This document shows, one piece after another, positions 23,180-31,226 of a stretch of DNA of 40,060 nt. Location of the stretch: contig JAHHRV010000020.1 of the NCBI GenBank assembly GCA_020025595.1, positions 1 through 40,060 on the forward strand, written 5' to 3'. The stretch is from Oscillospiraceae bacterium. GTDB lineage: Bacteria; Bacillota; Clostridia; Oscillospirales; Oscillospiraceae. The translations under genes and the position numbers were made by a program. The notes below the pieces were generated by a model. It was given only the letters and a program-made list of their open reading frames with translations. It searched no databases and was not told the origin of the DNA. The first letter of the stretch is position 1, and each line of letters begins with the position of its first letter.

Positions 23180-23371
23180 CTTAATATAAACGAAGTTAAG
23201 GAACGTTGGTTTTCGATGAAAGAAATTATAGGGCATCTTGACGTCAGTAGAGATACCGTTCTTTCATGGACTGAAAAGTATAATAAGGTACCAACACGTA
23301 CTGGTTGCTTGTTGAAATTTCGGATTAGCGATGTGGATGCATGGATAGAAGCCAGAGGAACAATAAAATAG
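23180..23371 (+). pseudogene. Excisionase-type HTH gene lacking a start codon
   Basis: The frame reads LNINEVKERWFSMKEIIGHLDVSR and DTVLSWTEKYNKVPTRTGCLLKF ending with DVDAWIEARGTIK, a full-length excisionase/AlpA-type HTH (family start is normally MNINEVKERWFS). The position of the initiator is CTT (23180-23182), and no ATG, GTG or TTG lies upstream in frame. Internal ATG 23216 would lose the conserved RWFS. It is thus probably a recently broken gene or one using a rare start. Such small HTH proteins accompany restriction and nuclease cassettes, here the SfsA-like gene 230 bases downstream. Confidence 0.6.
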
Positions 23372-23507
23372 CTTTATGATTATTCTTAATTTATAAAATG
23401 CTAGTATTCTATATCACATTTCCTTTAGGCATACTTCCCATACTGACTCCTAGACGATTTTGGATACGTCTGGTGCCAAAAGTCTATTGGGCAAGGGAGA
23501 TATGCTT

Positions 23508-23591
23508 ATGTGTACGGAAAGCCATACAATTCACATGCAAGGTCTGCTTATTTCTGAGCACGAGCTTGACGAGTTCATTTCGACATTATAA
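23508..23591 (+). CDS. 27-residue micro-ORF before SfsA-like gene
   Basis: ATG 23508 is seven bases after AAGGGAG; the peptide ends LLISEHELDEFISTL with TAA 23589-23591. The stop overlaps the RBS (AAGGAAG 23591-23597) of the next gene, which is a translational-coupling arrangement. An in-frame ATG two codons earlier is too close to the RBS. It could be a leader peptide or a truncated relic. Confidence 0.4.
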   Translation: MCTESHTIHMQGLLISEHELDEFISTL

Positions 23592-23604
23592 AGGAAGATC
23601 ATAT

Positions 23605-24291
23605 ATGCAGGCAGTATCTAATTCAGAATTTATTACCGGAATCTTTAAGCAGGAGCTGAAGAATCGTTTTCTGTGCGAAGTTAATATTTCTGGAGAAGAT
23701 ACTGTCTGCTATGTGCCCTCCTCTTGTCACCTTGGAAATTTTTTGAAGCTTTCAGGAAAGCAGGTCATATTAGTACCAACGCAAACACCTGGAAGCCGTA
23801 CTAAATATGCTCTTTATGCTATTCCATATAAGAGAAGTTTTATTTTGCTTAACCCAAGTATAGCAAACAAGGCAATAGCAGAAAGCATACACCGTAGAAC
23901 CTTTTCTTTTCTTGGCAAGAGGCGTACAGTTTACACAGAGCATAGTATAGATGGATATAAAAGTGATATATTTATAGCCGATACAAACACAATTATGGAG
24001 ATAAAAGCCATAATTTCTACAGAAGAAAATGCAGTTTTTCCAACTGTATATTCAGAGAGATCTATAGTCCAATTAAAAAAAATCAAGACGTTGCTTGAAT
24101 CTGGATTTCAAGCATGCTTCTGCATTGTCTCGTTGAATCCATATGTGGCTGTAATTGAACTGGACAGAACTACTGCATTTTATGAAGAATTAGTAGAGTG
24201 TATAAACTTAGGCCTTCTATTAAAAGGATTCTCATGCCGTTTCAAACAAGGAAAGTTGGTAATTGATAGGGCTATAAAAATTAAAAAGTGA
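23605..24291 (+). CDS. SfsA-like nuclease-fold protein
   Basis: A 228-residue protein with the SfsA pattern: an OB-like N-terminal domain (FLCEVNISGEDTVCYVPSSCHLGNFLKLSGKQVILV), NPSIANKAIAESI, then a PD-(D/E)xK-type core KSDIFIADTNTIMEIKAIISTEENAVFPT and SERSIVQLKKIKTLLESG. SfsA was named for sugar fermentation stimulation; its fold suggests a nucleic-acid-binding nuclease. Compared with typical SfsA the sequence is diverged, and codon use is AT-rich, unlike the mobile element to the right. The start is at ATG 23605 with AAGGAAG. Location among defence genes makes a defence nuclease plausible. Confidence 0.72.
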   Translation: MQAVSNSEFITGIFKQELKNRFLCEVNISGEDTVCYVPSSCHLGNFLKLSGKQVILVPTQTPGSRTKYALYAIPYKRSFILLNPSIANKAIAESIHRRTFSFLGKRRTVYTEHSIDGYKSDIFIADTNTIMEIKAIISTEENAVFPTVYSERSIVQLKKIKTLLESGFQACFCIVSLNPYVAVIELDRTTAFYEELVECINLGLLLKGFSCRFKQGKLVIDRAIKIKK

Positions 24292-24480
24292 TTTATGCTC
24301 AGATTTCAGCAGAAAGGTAACGCTTTCAAGCATCACCTCTGTTTTGTTTCTCCAAAGGGGCTTGACTTTTGGAAGCAATGGATTATTATATGTCTATATC
24401 GAACGGATGTTCTAATTGAGACATCACCGATATGAAAACTGAATATCCCTACGATTTCTAATCGAGCAAGCGGAGCAGGA

Positions 24481-24586
24481 TCCTCTATCGCAGAGGACTG
24501 AAAAAACTACCAAGCGCCGTACGAAGCCGGATAAGTTTATGGGGTTACTATACCCATCGGCCTATCTCATTCGACGGCGCTTTTTT
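24481..24586 (+). ncRNA. Structured RNA candidate ending in a terminator
   Basis: Bases hold a TCCTCT/AGAGGA hairpin (24481-24497), an A-rich linker and a large branched stem: AAGCGCCGT (24512-24520) with ACGGCGCTT (24574-24582) closing an inner GCCGGAT/ATCGGC stem and a GGG/CCC stem, followed by six T. The nested structure is more elaborate than a plain terminator. It may be only the terminator of the SfsA-like gene, 190 bases upstream, or a small RNA. It does not fit a riboswitch class that I know. Confidence 0.35.
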
Positions 24587-24613
24587 GTTGCCCGAAGGAC
24601 TTCGTACAGTGTT

Positions 24614-24651
24614 AGGCCTATCCTCGGCTTGTCCGGGGATAGGCCTTTTTT
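24614..24651 (+). terminator. Second plus-strand terminator
   Basis: AGGCCTATCC (24614-24623) pairs with GGATAGGCCT (24637-24646), followed by a T-run. It follows the previous terminator by 28 bases, insulating the mobile element from left-hand transcription. Confidence 0.85.
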
Positions 24652-24775
24652 GATCTTTGCTTCAGATTGCAAAATACACAAAAATACTTTCCCAAGCGGA
24701 GTCTGCAGCGCCTCGCTTTTATGAGGGTATCCAAAAAATAAAAATTTTTCTGCCGAGGGGGTACAGAAGGCCTTT

Positions 24776-25030
24776 CCCGGTTGGAACAAATGAGGGGACT
24801 TATTCATCTGTCCTCCAATAAAATATTTCTTCCAGAAACTTAATTTTTAGGTTCTCCCAGTGGGAACAGGTGAGAGGAAAAATTTTTTTCAGAAACAGGG
24901 GGGGCAAAAGGCGAATTTTGAAGTAATTAGTGAGAGGTATTTTTCAAATCAGGGTGTGCATTTGGCCCCTCCCAGTGGTAACAAGTGAGGAGAAAAATAT
25001 TTTTTCGGAAACACCCCCCCGAAACAGGGA
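24776..25030. repeat. Iteron-like direct repeats upstream of repA
   Basis: Imperfect copies of a 45-60 bp unit: CCCAGTGGNAACARGTGAGRGG, then A/T run, then CRGAAAC and a G-run. Copies start near 24776 (weakest), 24855 and 24970, with a partial one near 24928. The copy near 24970 ends in a hairpin CCCCCCC/…GAAACAGGG region. Repeats in this position, directly before a RepA-type gene, suggest a replication origin; an oriT is the alternative. The stretch 24652-25281 has no gene. Confidence 0.55.
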
Positions 25031-25301
25031 GACCAATTCAGAGTAAGTGAAGGGGCAATGTCCCTGGATGTACCTTGACAACTGAACAGCGCCGATACAA
25101 GCCACCTGCCGGAATACCGCCATGACCTTTCTCTGAAAGCGAGCGTATGCGTCAGCTTTGGCCTTGCGACTGGACAAAACTCGCAATCGGGCAAACGGGA
25201 AACAGAACAGTAAGCATCGGTATGCTGATGCTTCGTATGTAGCATAAACGCCTCCCGGTTCTGATTCCTGATACATAGCTATGAAAGGAGGTAATGAGGC
25301 T

Positions 25302-26348
25302 ATGAAAATTACAGAGGAAAGGAGGACACATATGGAAACCAGATTAAAAACCATTGATGCCGAAACCCTGCAGGCCATGCCTATGGGAAAGACTATGTTC
25401 ATTGTAGACGGTCTGATCCCCCAGGGGGTGAATGTACTCAGTGGTGCCAGCAAGATTGGCAAGAGCTGGCTGATGCTTTGGCTGGGGCTGCAGGTGGCCC
25501 GTGGCAGGCCTGTCTGGGGCATGTCCACCATGCAGTGCGATGTGCTTTATCTCAGTCTGGAAGATACTGTGCGCCGCATCAAAGACAGGCTCTATCAGCT
25601 GACAGATGATGCGCCGCCCAACCTGCATTTTGCTGTGGCCTGCGGCCTGATTGGAAGCGGTCTGGAGGAGCAGATCACGGATTTTCTGACGGAGAATCCC
25701 AACACCCGGCTGATCATCATCGACACGCTACAGAAGGTCAGGGATACCAAAGGCGGGGCCGGGAAAGTCGGCGTATACGGAAACGACTACGACGATATTG
25801 CTTCTATCAAGCAGCTTGCCGATCAGTACAGCATTTCAATTCTGCTGGTTCACCATCTGAGAAAGATGCAGGACAGCAGCGATCCCTTCAACGAAGTGTC
25901 TGGCTCCACCGGCATCACCGGTGCTGCCGATACCAACCTGATCCTGAAGCGAAAACGCAGCACCAACGAAGCCGTGCTTCTGGCCAATGGCCGGGATGTG
26001 GAATATCAGGAGCTGACGCTGGAATTTCACAATCTGGTGTGGGAGCTGGTGGAACGGAAGGATAGTGAGGAGATTCACAAGGCGGAAATTCCCGGCTTTC
26101 TTTTTCGGGTTGCCGACTTCATGCGGCCCCGGAAGGAATGGGTAGGAACTGCCACAGATTTGCTGGAGCAGATGCAGGAATCCGAGGTCACGCCCAATAT
26201 GGTCACCAAGTACCTGGGACAGTTTGCCGGAGAGGTTCTGGAGCCAGAAGGCATCCGCTATAGGACTAAGCGTACCGGTCAGCAGCGACTGATTGGTTTC
26301 AAAAAATATGACAGCAATGACGCAGATGACGGTTCAATTGATATATAG
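25302..26348 (+). CDS. RepA-type hexameric ATPase of integrative element
   Basis: A 348-residue RecA-like helicase ATPase of the plasmid RepA (RSF1010-like) type. Walker A is GASKIGKSW (about residue 50), Walker B LIIIDTLQKV (about 145), and the sensor LLVHHLRK and SGSTGITGAADTNLILKR follow. The C-terminal 80 residues form a winged-helix-like part. Two starts are possible, ATG 25302 and ATG 25332, both with AGGAGG; I kept the longer. It likely unwinds the element during autonomous replication, acting at the repeats just upstream. It begins the operon repA, PC4-like, mobC, relaxase, xis. Confidence 0.88.
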   Translation: MKITEERRTHMETRLKTIDAETLQAMPMGKTMFIVDGLIPQGVNVLSGASKIGKSWLMLWLGLQVARGRPVWGMSTMQCDVLYLSLEDTVRRIKDRLYQLTDDAPPNLHFAVACGLIGSGLEEQITDFLTENPNTRLIIIDTLQKVRDTKGGAGKVGVYGNDYDDIASIKQLADQYSISILLVHHLRKMQDSSDPFNEVSGSTGITGAADTNLILKRKRSTNEAVLLANGRDVEYQELTLEFHNLVWELVERKDSEEIHKAEIPGFLFRVADFMRPRKEWVGTATDLLEQMQESEVTPNMVTKYLGQFAGEVLEPEGIRYRTKRTGQQRLIGFKKYDSNDADDGSIDI

Positions 26349-26402
26349 CAAAAAGGCCGTCATAACTGTCACGGGTGTCACAAAGAAAGGAACTGAAAAC
26401 GA

Positions 26403-26627
26403 ATGATTCATTATGAGATAACAAAAAAGATTGCCGTCTTAGGCGGTGAAACGGGAGCAAATACCAAAGAACTGAATCTTGTGAAGTGGGGTATCTATGA
26501 GCCCGCTTTTGATATCCGGCGCTGGGAACGTGGAGCACCCAGAAAGGGAATTACTCTGAACCGGGAGGAGGCACAGCTTCTTCTGAAATACTTAAAAAAA
26601 GAATTGGAGGAAGAAGAGAACGAGTGA
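26403..26627 (+). CDS. PC4/YdbC-like ssDNA-binding protein
   Basis: A 74-residue protein with the PC4-type beta motif: GANTKELNLVKWGIYEPAFDIRRWERGAPRKGITLNREEAQLLLKYLKKEL. YdbC of Lactococcus and PC4 in eukaryotes use this WxxxxPxxDIRxW…GKGITL pattern to bind single-stranded DNA. AAAGGAACTG before the ATG gives the RBS. It lies between repA and mobC and may coat single-stranded DNA during transfer. Confidence 0.75.
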   Translation: MIHYEITKKIAVLGGETGANTKELNLVKWGIYEPAFDIRRWERGAPRKGITLNREEAQLLLKYLKKELEEEENE

Positions 26628-26876
26628 CTAGACAATGTCCTGCACTGTAGCGAGCATAGATTTTGTGTTGCCCCAAAATCGGCGGCAGAGCCGAGAGGGG
26701 ACAAAAGTCCCCTATAACCCCCCGGAGATTGTCCGTTTGCAACAGGCGGCTCAGCTACACCGCTTAAAGCGGTTTGCTTCCCCGTGTTGCTGCACAATCT
26801 GCGCACTCGCTTCATCTGCCACAGGCAGCGCTCGTGCTCGATTCCCTATAACCCCATCAGAAAGGAGGATGATTTT

Positions 26877-27197
26877 ATGAGAAACAGAAGCATCGGAATC
26901 CATATCCGTGTCACGGAAAATGAAAAAAGAAAGCTCTGCAGAAACGCCCGAAAGAGCCATCTGAGCCTGTCTGAATATCTGCGGAAGCTGGGCACTGAAC
27001 AGGAGGTTCACAGCCTTCCTCAGCAGGAATTTTACGAAATTTACCGGGCTGTTGAGGCCCTGAAAGAGGATGCTGAGTTTTACCAGCCGGAGGAAATTTC
27101 CAGAGAACTGCAGGAGATTTCTCAGCAGATTCTGAAGGTGTATCTGCAGGAATGCAGTGGTGATGACCATGGGTGTGACGAAGATCTGGCCGATTAA
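26877..27197 (+). CDS. mobC: MobC-like mobilization accessory protein
   Basis: A 106-residue protein with an N-terminal ribbon-helix-helix pattern (IGIHIRVTENEKRKLCRNARKSHLSLSEYLRKLG, residues 5-38) and a helical C-terminus (EISRELQEISQQILKVYLQE). This is the relaxosome accessory MobC of Gram-positive IMEs, which binds oriT and aids the relaxase. ATG 26877 has AAAGGAGG upstream. It overlaps the relaxase start by 29 bases. The 250 bases before it hold no gene, only a GC-skewed stretch (26640-26870) that could contain oriT. Confidence 0.82.
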   Translation: MRNRSIGIHIRVTENEKRKLCRNARKSHLSLSEYLRKLGTEQEVHSLPQQEFYEIYRAVEALKEDAEFYQPEEISRELQEISQQILKVYLQECSGDDHGCDEDLAD

Positions 27198-28548
27198 GGA
27201 CAGTGCCAAACGCCTGATCGAGTATGTCAAGAACCCGGAAAAAACAGAATACGCAGACATTCAGGCAGTGGTCCACTATGTGGAAAACGGAAAGAAAACC
27301 GTCATCGGTGAGGAGAAAACCATGTATGTCACCGGCCTCAACTGCAACGCAGAAACAGCCTGGCAGGAGATGGAAGCCGTCCAGAAACGTTTTGGAAAGG
27401 TACACGGAGTCCTTGCTTATCATGCCTACCAAAGCTTCAAAACAGGCGAAGTAACACCGGAACTGTGCCACAAATTGGGCGTGGAACTGGCAAAGAAAAT
27501 GTGGGGCGATCAGTACCAGGTGGTGGTCGCCACTCACTTCAATACCGGTACCTATCATAACCATTTTGTGGTCAATGCCGTGAACCTGTGGGACGGAAAA
27601 AAGTTCCTCTGCAACAAGGGAACCTACTTCCATTTCAGAGCCCTGTCCGATGAACTGTGTGAGGAAAACAACCTGACAGTCATAAAAAATCCAAAGGGAA
27701 AAACACCTCGCAGCATCTACTTTGCAGAGAAAAACGGGGAGCCAACCAGGCACAATCTGATGCGGGAGGCCATTGATTTTGCCATCTCTGTCAGCGTTGG
27801 CAGGCAGGATTTTTTGAAAGTCATGCGCAATCAGGGCTATGAAATTACCCTGAACCGGGAGCATCCCACCATCAAATCTATCCACGAAAAGAAGGCCGTC
27901 CGGATGTGGCGTCTGGGTGAAGAATACGAACCGGAGCGAATCTGGCAGCGAATCCGGGAGCAGGATTCTGTACAAAAATTCCAAAACAGCAACCGGTATT
28001 GGGACGAGCGTACAAAGGCGAGGCACACCTATCCCAGACGCTGCACCTTCCGTGGCAGCTTCCGAAAAGCAGGAAAGGTCACGGGCCTGCGTGCCCTATA
28101 TCTACACTACTGCTATCTGCTGGGCGTGATTCCAAAGAAGCAAAACCGCCGTCCGCTTTCCCCGGAAATGCGAAAAGCCTGGCGGCAGATTGACCAGCTC
28201 ACAATGGAGGTTCAGCTCATCGGAAAGGAGCATCTAGACACGCTGGAATCGGTCAGCGCATTCATAGAGAACACCGAATCCCAGATCAATCTGGTGACTG
28301 CAAACAGAACGCAAATCTACAACCAACTGCGCCGCTGCACCGATCCGGAGAGAATTGAGACGTTAAAAGAGCAGCGAAATGACTGCACCGCTGTTTTGAA
28401 GAGACTTCGAAATGACATCAAAACCGCAGAAGGTATTCTGGACCGAAATCCCAGAATGAAAGAAGAAATCGCAATAGAGCAGCAAATGCGGCAGGAACTT
28501 CGCCCGCCGCAGAAAACACGAAACAGAAGTTATGAAAGGAGAATTTGA
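27169..28548 (+). CDS. mobA: MobA-type relaxase
   Basis: A 459-residue relaxase beginning MGVTKIWPIKDSAKRLIEYVKNPEKT. The metal-binding histidine motif is ATHFNTGTYHNHFVVNAV (about residues 122-138), and the likely catalytic tyrosine is in LAYHAYQSF (about 88-91) or near YVKNPEKTEY. C-terminal helices (from about 330) form coiled coils. It nicks oriT and pilots the strand into a recipient using a conjugation machine supplied elsewhere. Three more starts (27157-27163) are possible in frame. No type IV secretion genes lie in the window, so the element is mobilizable, not self-transferable. Confidence 0.87.
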   Translation: MGVTKIWPIKDSAKRLIEYVKNPEKTEYADIQAVVHYVENGKKTVIGEEKTMYVTGLNCNAETAWQEMEAVQKRFGKVHGVLAYHAYQSFKTGEVTPELCHKLGVELAKKMWGDQYQVVVATHFNTGTYHNHFVVNAVNLWDGKKFLCNKGTYFHFRALSDELCEENNLTVIKNPKGKTPRSIYFAEKNGEPTRHNLMREAIDFAISVSVGRQDFLKVMRNQGYEITLNREHPTIKSIHEKKAVRMWRLGEEYEPERIWQRIREQDSVQKFQNSNRYWDERTKARHTYPRRCTFRGSFRKAGKVTGLRALYLHYCYLLGVIPKKQNRRPLSPEMRKAWRQIDQLTMEVQLIGKEHLDTLESVSAFIENTESQINLVTANRTQIYNQLRRCTDPERIETLKEQRNDCTAVLKRLRNDIKTAEGILDRNPRMKEEIAIEQQMRQELRPPQKTRNRSYERRI

Positions 28549-28549
28549 T

Positions 28550-28747
28550 ATGACCAACACTTACACTTCCATGGAAGAACTGCCCGTTACGCTGAATGCA
28601 CAGGATGTGGCTACGGTTCTGGGAATCTCCCGGGCCAACGCCTATTGTCTGATGCACAGCAGGGGCTTCCCTACCCTGCAGATTGGCAAGCGCATGGTGG
28701 TTCCCAAGGACAAGCTGATTGAGTGGATAAACGAACATATTAAGTAA
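28550..28747 (+). CDS. xis: Excisionase-like HTH protein
   Basis: A 65-residue protein: LPVTLNAQDVATVLGISRANAYCLMHSRGFPTLQIGKRMVVPKDKLIEWINEHI, a winged MerR-type/HTH_17 fold typical of excisionases of tyrosine-integrase elements. AAAGGAG lies eight bases before ATG 28550, overlapping the relaxase end. It should bend DNA at the att site and steer the integrase at 29909 toward excision. Confidence 0.85.
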   Translation: MTNTYTSMEELPVTLNAQDVATVLGISRANAYCLMHSRGFPTLQIGKRMVVPKDKLIEWINEHIK

Positions 28748-28754
28748 TAAAAAA

Positions 28755-28774
28755 TGGCCTCCCTCGGGAGGCCA
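28755..28774 (-). terminator. Compact GC hairpin after xis
   Basis: TGGCCTCCC (28755-28763) pairs with GGGAGGCCA (28766-28774). A T-run follows on the minus strand, so it ends the minus-strand acidic-protein gene at 28853; it also sits seven bases after the xis stop. Confidence 0.7.
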
Positions 28775-28801
28775 CCAATGAATTGAGTTTGACTGTTTAC
28801 T
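28766..28801. repeat. 36-bp direct repeat, left copy
   Basis: GGGAGGCCACCAATGAATTG followed by a segment ending GACTGTTTACT; repeated with few changes at 29323-29358. The two copies bracket the acidic-protein gene. Confidence 0.65.
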
Positions 28802-28852
28802 ATAAAAATTTTTGATTTAGCCCTAGTGTTAGAACTTGTTTCACTTTGTAAC

Positions 28853-29059
28853 TTATGCTTCTTCTACCACAAAGTCGACTTCATCAGGATCAGTAAATGA
28901 GTACCCAGCATCATCAAGTACATCAGCTCCACAGGAGAAATCATTGTTGCTTTCACGTGCGTAATCTTCTGCTTCTTCCAAGGAGTTGAATTCCTCATCC
29001 ATAGTCTCCAAGACTTCCCCAGTATGTGCATTAACCATCTGAACAATATACTTAGCCAT
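28853..29059 (-). CDS. 68-residue highly acidic small protein
   Basis: MAKYIVQMVNAHTGEVLETMDEEFNSLEEAEDYARES leads into an Asp/Glu-rich end (DVLDDAGYSFTDPDEVDFVVEEA). About a third of residues are acidic and only two Lys/Arg are present. AAAGGAG nine bases before ATG supports translation, and a promoter on the minus strand is suggested by TATACT (29176-29181) with TTGCGG 18 bases upstream. It is an insertion between direct repeats inside the mobile element. A DNA-mimic anti-restriction protein is a possibility from charge alone; a plain hypothetical protein is equally possible. Confidence 0.65.
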   Translation of the reverse strand: MAKYIVQMVNAHTGEVLETMDEEFNSLEEAEDYARESNNDFSCGADVLDDAGYSFTDPDEVDFVVEEA

Positions 29060-29322
29060 TTTGAAATTCTCCTTTTCTACATTCTGTATGATGCATCATC
29101 GCTCGAAGCACACATTTTCTTTAAGATCCAGAAACAGCTATCACAAAACTACTTATTGCTTGATCTTTCTGTATTAGTATAACTCAATTCACGTAGATAC
29201 CGCAAGTCCATTATGTATACAGTTTTATTTTATGATACCAAAAATCGCCCCGTGTTTTTGTTGAATATGCAGTTTTCTGTATTTTTGATACTGCAATATA
29301 TAGCGGTTGCCTTCCACCTAAG

Positions 29323-29358
29323 GGAGGCCACCACAATTAATTTCGTTTTACTGTTTAC
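29323..29358. repeat. 36-bp direct repeat, right copy
   Basis: GGGAGGCCACCACAATTAAT followed by a segment ending TTACTGTTTACT, matching 28766-28801. It precedes the 3' end of the decayed coiled-coil gene, which is the usual follower of xis in this element family. Confidence 0.65.
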
Positions 29359-29650
29359 TTCTCGGGAGCGGCAGTTCCTGCTCCTGACCTTCTTTGAGCT
29401 TTTGGACCAGGGACAGCTCCTCCAACATATCACGCAGCCTCTTCGCACTGCTGCGTAGTGAAGGTCAGGCGACTCTCATACTGAGCCTTGCTGCTGTCAT
29501 CGACCTTGCTTTCTAGCATCAAAAGTTCTATTTCGGCCTTGGCCTAAATTTTCTCCACGGTCTGGATCTGCACCAGCAGGGTTGCAATTTTTTGAGATAC
29601 TCGTTGTAAATTTCAACCTTACACCAGAATTCATCGATATTCTCTTTCAC
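29348..29650 (-). pseudogene. Decayed coiled-coil gene of the mobile element
   Basis: Reading from GTG 29650 behind GGAGGCGCTTTT, pieces in three frames give VKENIDEFWCKVEIYNEYLK, VDDSSKAQYESRLTFTTQQCEEAA and MLEELSLVQKLKEGQEQELP, ending TAA at 29348. At least two frameshifts separate them. The intact protein would be about 100 residues of coiled coil. The 250 bases from 29651 to 29908 hold only the integrase promoter region. Confidence 0.7.
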
Positions 29651-29908
29651 AAAAGCGCCTCCTTACGCATGTCGTCGTAGATACTTAGAGTATAGCATGC
29701 TGGTATTCGTCTGGTAATCTTCTACTTAATTCAAAAGAGCAATTTGAGTGACTCTATAATCGTATTGCTCGGTACTGAAAACGATAACTATCGTCCGCCG
29801 CAGTCAACATTCACTAAATTTTTGAAAAGGCCTTTACAAAGCAAAAAAGTTATGTTAACTTGAAAGCGTCACAGTGAAGGCCTATGTTACAGGACAGAAA
29901 GGAGTAAC

Positions 29909-31033
29909 ATGGCTAAACGATCAAACGGCGAAGGAAGTATTCGCCACAGACCTGACGGCCGCTGGGAACTGCGCATCATGGATGGGTTCCTGGAGGATGG
30001 CCGCCGCAACATCATTTATTTTTACGGAAAAACACAGAAGGAGGCTCGTGAAAAGGCGAAGGCCTATCAAAATTTACGCAACTCAGGAATCGACAACACG
30101 GTCAAGCACACCTTTGAAACCTGGTCAGATTTCTGGTTTGAACACCACAAGGATAATATTACACCTACCACACAGCAAAACTACAAGTATATTCTGCAGA
30201 CACTGCAGGACCGGATTGGTTCCAGACGGCTTCTGGACATCAAGGCCTTTGATATTGAGGAGCTTCTGAAAGGTCTTAAAAAGGACGGAAAATCCGATTC
30301 CTATGTATCCTCTGCCAGAGGCATGCTGTTCCAGATCTTCAACAAGGCGGAGGCCAACGATCTGATTCTCAAAAACCCTGTCCGGTTTGCCGAGAAGATG
30401 CGCTCTTCCCGAGAGGAACCCAAGCGCAAAGAAGCCTTCCATGCCGATGAAGTGAAAAAGCTCATGGCGGAGCTGCCCTATGACCGCATGGGATGCAGCA
30501 TCCGGCTGATGCTTGGTACCGGCATGCGGACCCAGGAGCTTCTGGCGCTGGAGCCCAGGTACATCGAAGAGGACGGCTCTGTGCTCTACATCCGTCAGGC
30601 AGTTACCCAGATCAAAGGGACGGTCACCATCGGCCCGCCCAAGTCCAGAGACAGCTACCGGGACATTCCCGTGCCGCCCAGTCTGAGAGGCTGTGCCCTG
30701 TTTCTTCGGGATACGAAAAACCGGTTCATCTGGGAGGTGGGCAAAAAGGGAGTCCCCTGCAATCCTTCCTACTTCCGTGACAAGTTCAAAGAGGCTCTGG
30801 AAAGTGTCGGAGAAGTGCGGGTGTTGACACCCCATTGCTGCCGGCATACCTATGTATCTCAGATGCAGGCTCTGGGCGTGGATCTGCCCACCATCCAGAG
30901 CATCGTGGGACACGCCGATATCGACATGACCCAGCATTATCTTCATGTGCAGGATAACGTCCGGCAGGAGGCCGTGGAGCGCTTCAGCGAGGCCTTTGGC
31001 GGTTCAGATTCTACTGTGTCCAATGCATCCTGA
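29909..31033 (+). CDS. int: Tyrosine recombinase (integrase)
   Basis: A 374-residue phage/ICE-type integrase. It has an N-terminal AP2-like arm-binding domain (NGEGSIRHRPDGRWELRI), a core-binding domain (about 65-165) and a catalytic domain with Arg in GTGMRTQEL (about 215), Lys in PPKSRDSYRDI, HCCRH (about 318-322), GHADIDMTQHY with the second His and the nucleophile Tyr (about 349). AAAGGAG precedes ATG 29909. It ends 124 bases before a tRNA-Ala 3' remnant, the probable attachment core. All catalytic residues are present, so the enzyme should be active. Confidence 0.93.
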   Translation: MAKRSNGEGSIRHRPDGRWELRIMDGFLEDGRRNIIYFYGKTQKEAREKAKAYQNLRNSGIDNTVKHTFETWSDFWFEHHKDNITPTTQQNYKYILQTLQDRIGSRRLLDIKAFDIEELLKGLKKDGKSDSYVSSARGMLFQIFNKAEANDLILKNPVRFAEKMRSSREEPKRKEAFHADEVKKLMAELPYDRMGCSIRLMLGTGMRTQELLALEPRYIEEDGSVLYIRQAVTQIKGTVTIGPPKSRDSYRDIPVPPSLRGCALFLRDTKNRFIWEVGKKGVPCNPSYFRDKFKEALESVGEVRVLTPHCCRHTYVSQMQALGVDLPTIQSIVGHADIDMTQHYLHVQDNVRQEAVERFSEAFGGSDSTVSNAS

Positions 31034-31065
31034 CGCTGATGTGGTCAGATTAGAGGCAAAGGTTT

Positions 31066-31089
31066 CCCCCCTGCGAAACCGCAGGGGGG
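31066..31089 (+). terminator. GC hairpin after integrase
   Basis: CCCCCCTGCG (31066-31075) pairs perfectly with CGCAGGGGGG (31080-31089), loop AAAC. No T-run follows, so it may be a weak terminator or a structural feature near the att site. Confidence 0.5.
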
Positions 31090-31122
31090 AGTAAGGAACA
31101 TTTAAGGCAGTATATAAAAAGA

Positions 31123-31156
31123 AAAAGTTCCAAAATCCTAAGATTTCGGAACTTTT
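31123..31156 (+). terminator. Terminator next to the tRNA-Ala remnant
   Basis: AAAAGTTCC (31123-31131) pairs with GGAACTTTT (31148-31156), with an inner AAATC/GATTT stem and CTAA loop. It immediately abuts the CCA end of the tRNA remnant, as terminators after tRNA genes often do. Confidence 0.75.
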
Positions 31157-31157
31157 C

Positions 31158-31207
31158 TGGTGGAGATAAGCGGGATCGAACCGCTGACCTCTTGAATGCC
31201 ATGATAG
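31158..31207 (-). other. tRNA-Ala 3' half: attachment-site remnant
   Basis: On the minus strand this reads as the 3' half of a tRNA-Ala: anticodon-loop region, variable loop GAGGTC, T-arm CAGCGGTTCGATCCCGCT, acceptor strand TATCTCCA and CCA. One base (31195 region) differs from the usual TTGCATGCC. The 5' half of the gene is missing, so it is not a functional tRNA. A tRNA 3' end beginning near the anticodon is the usual core for tyrosine integrases, and an integrase lies 124 bases away. No second copy of this core exists in the window. Confidence 0.8.
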
Positions 31208-31226
31208 ACCACTTATAAAAATATAT

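Noticed and set aside
24601..24617. GTTAGGC resembling an integron attC core
   Set aside because: No matching R'' core, no integron integrase and no cassette structure; it lies at the base of an ordinary terminator.
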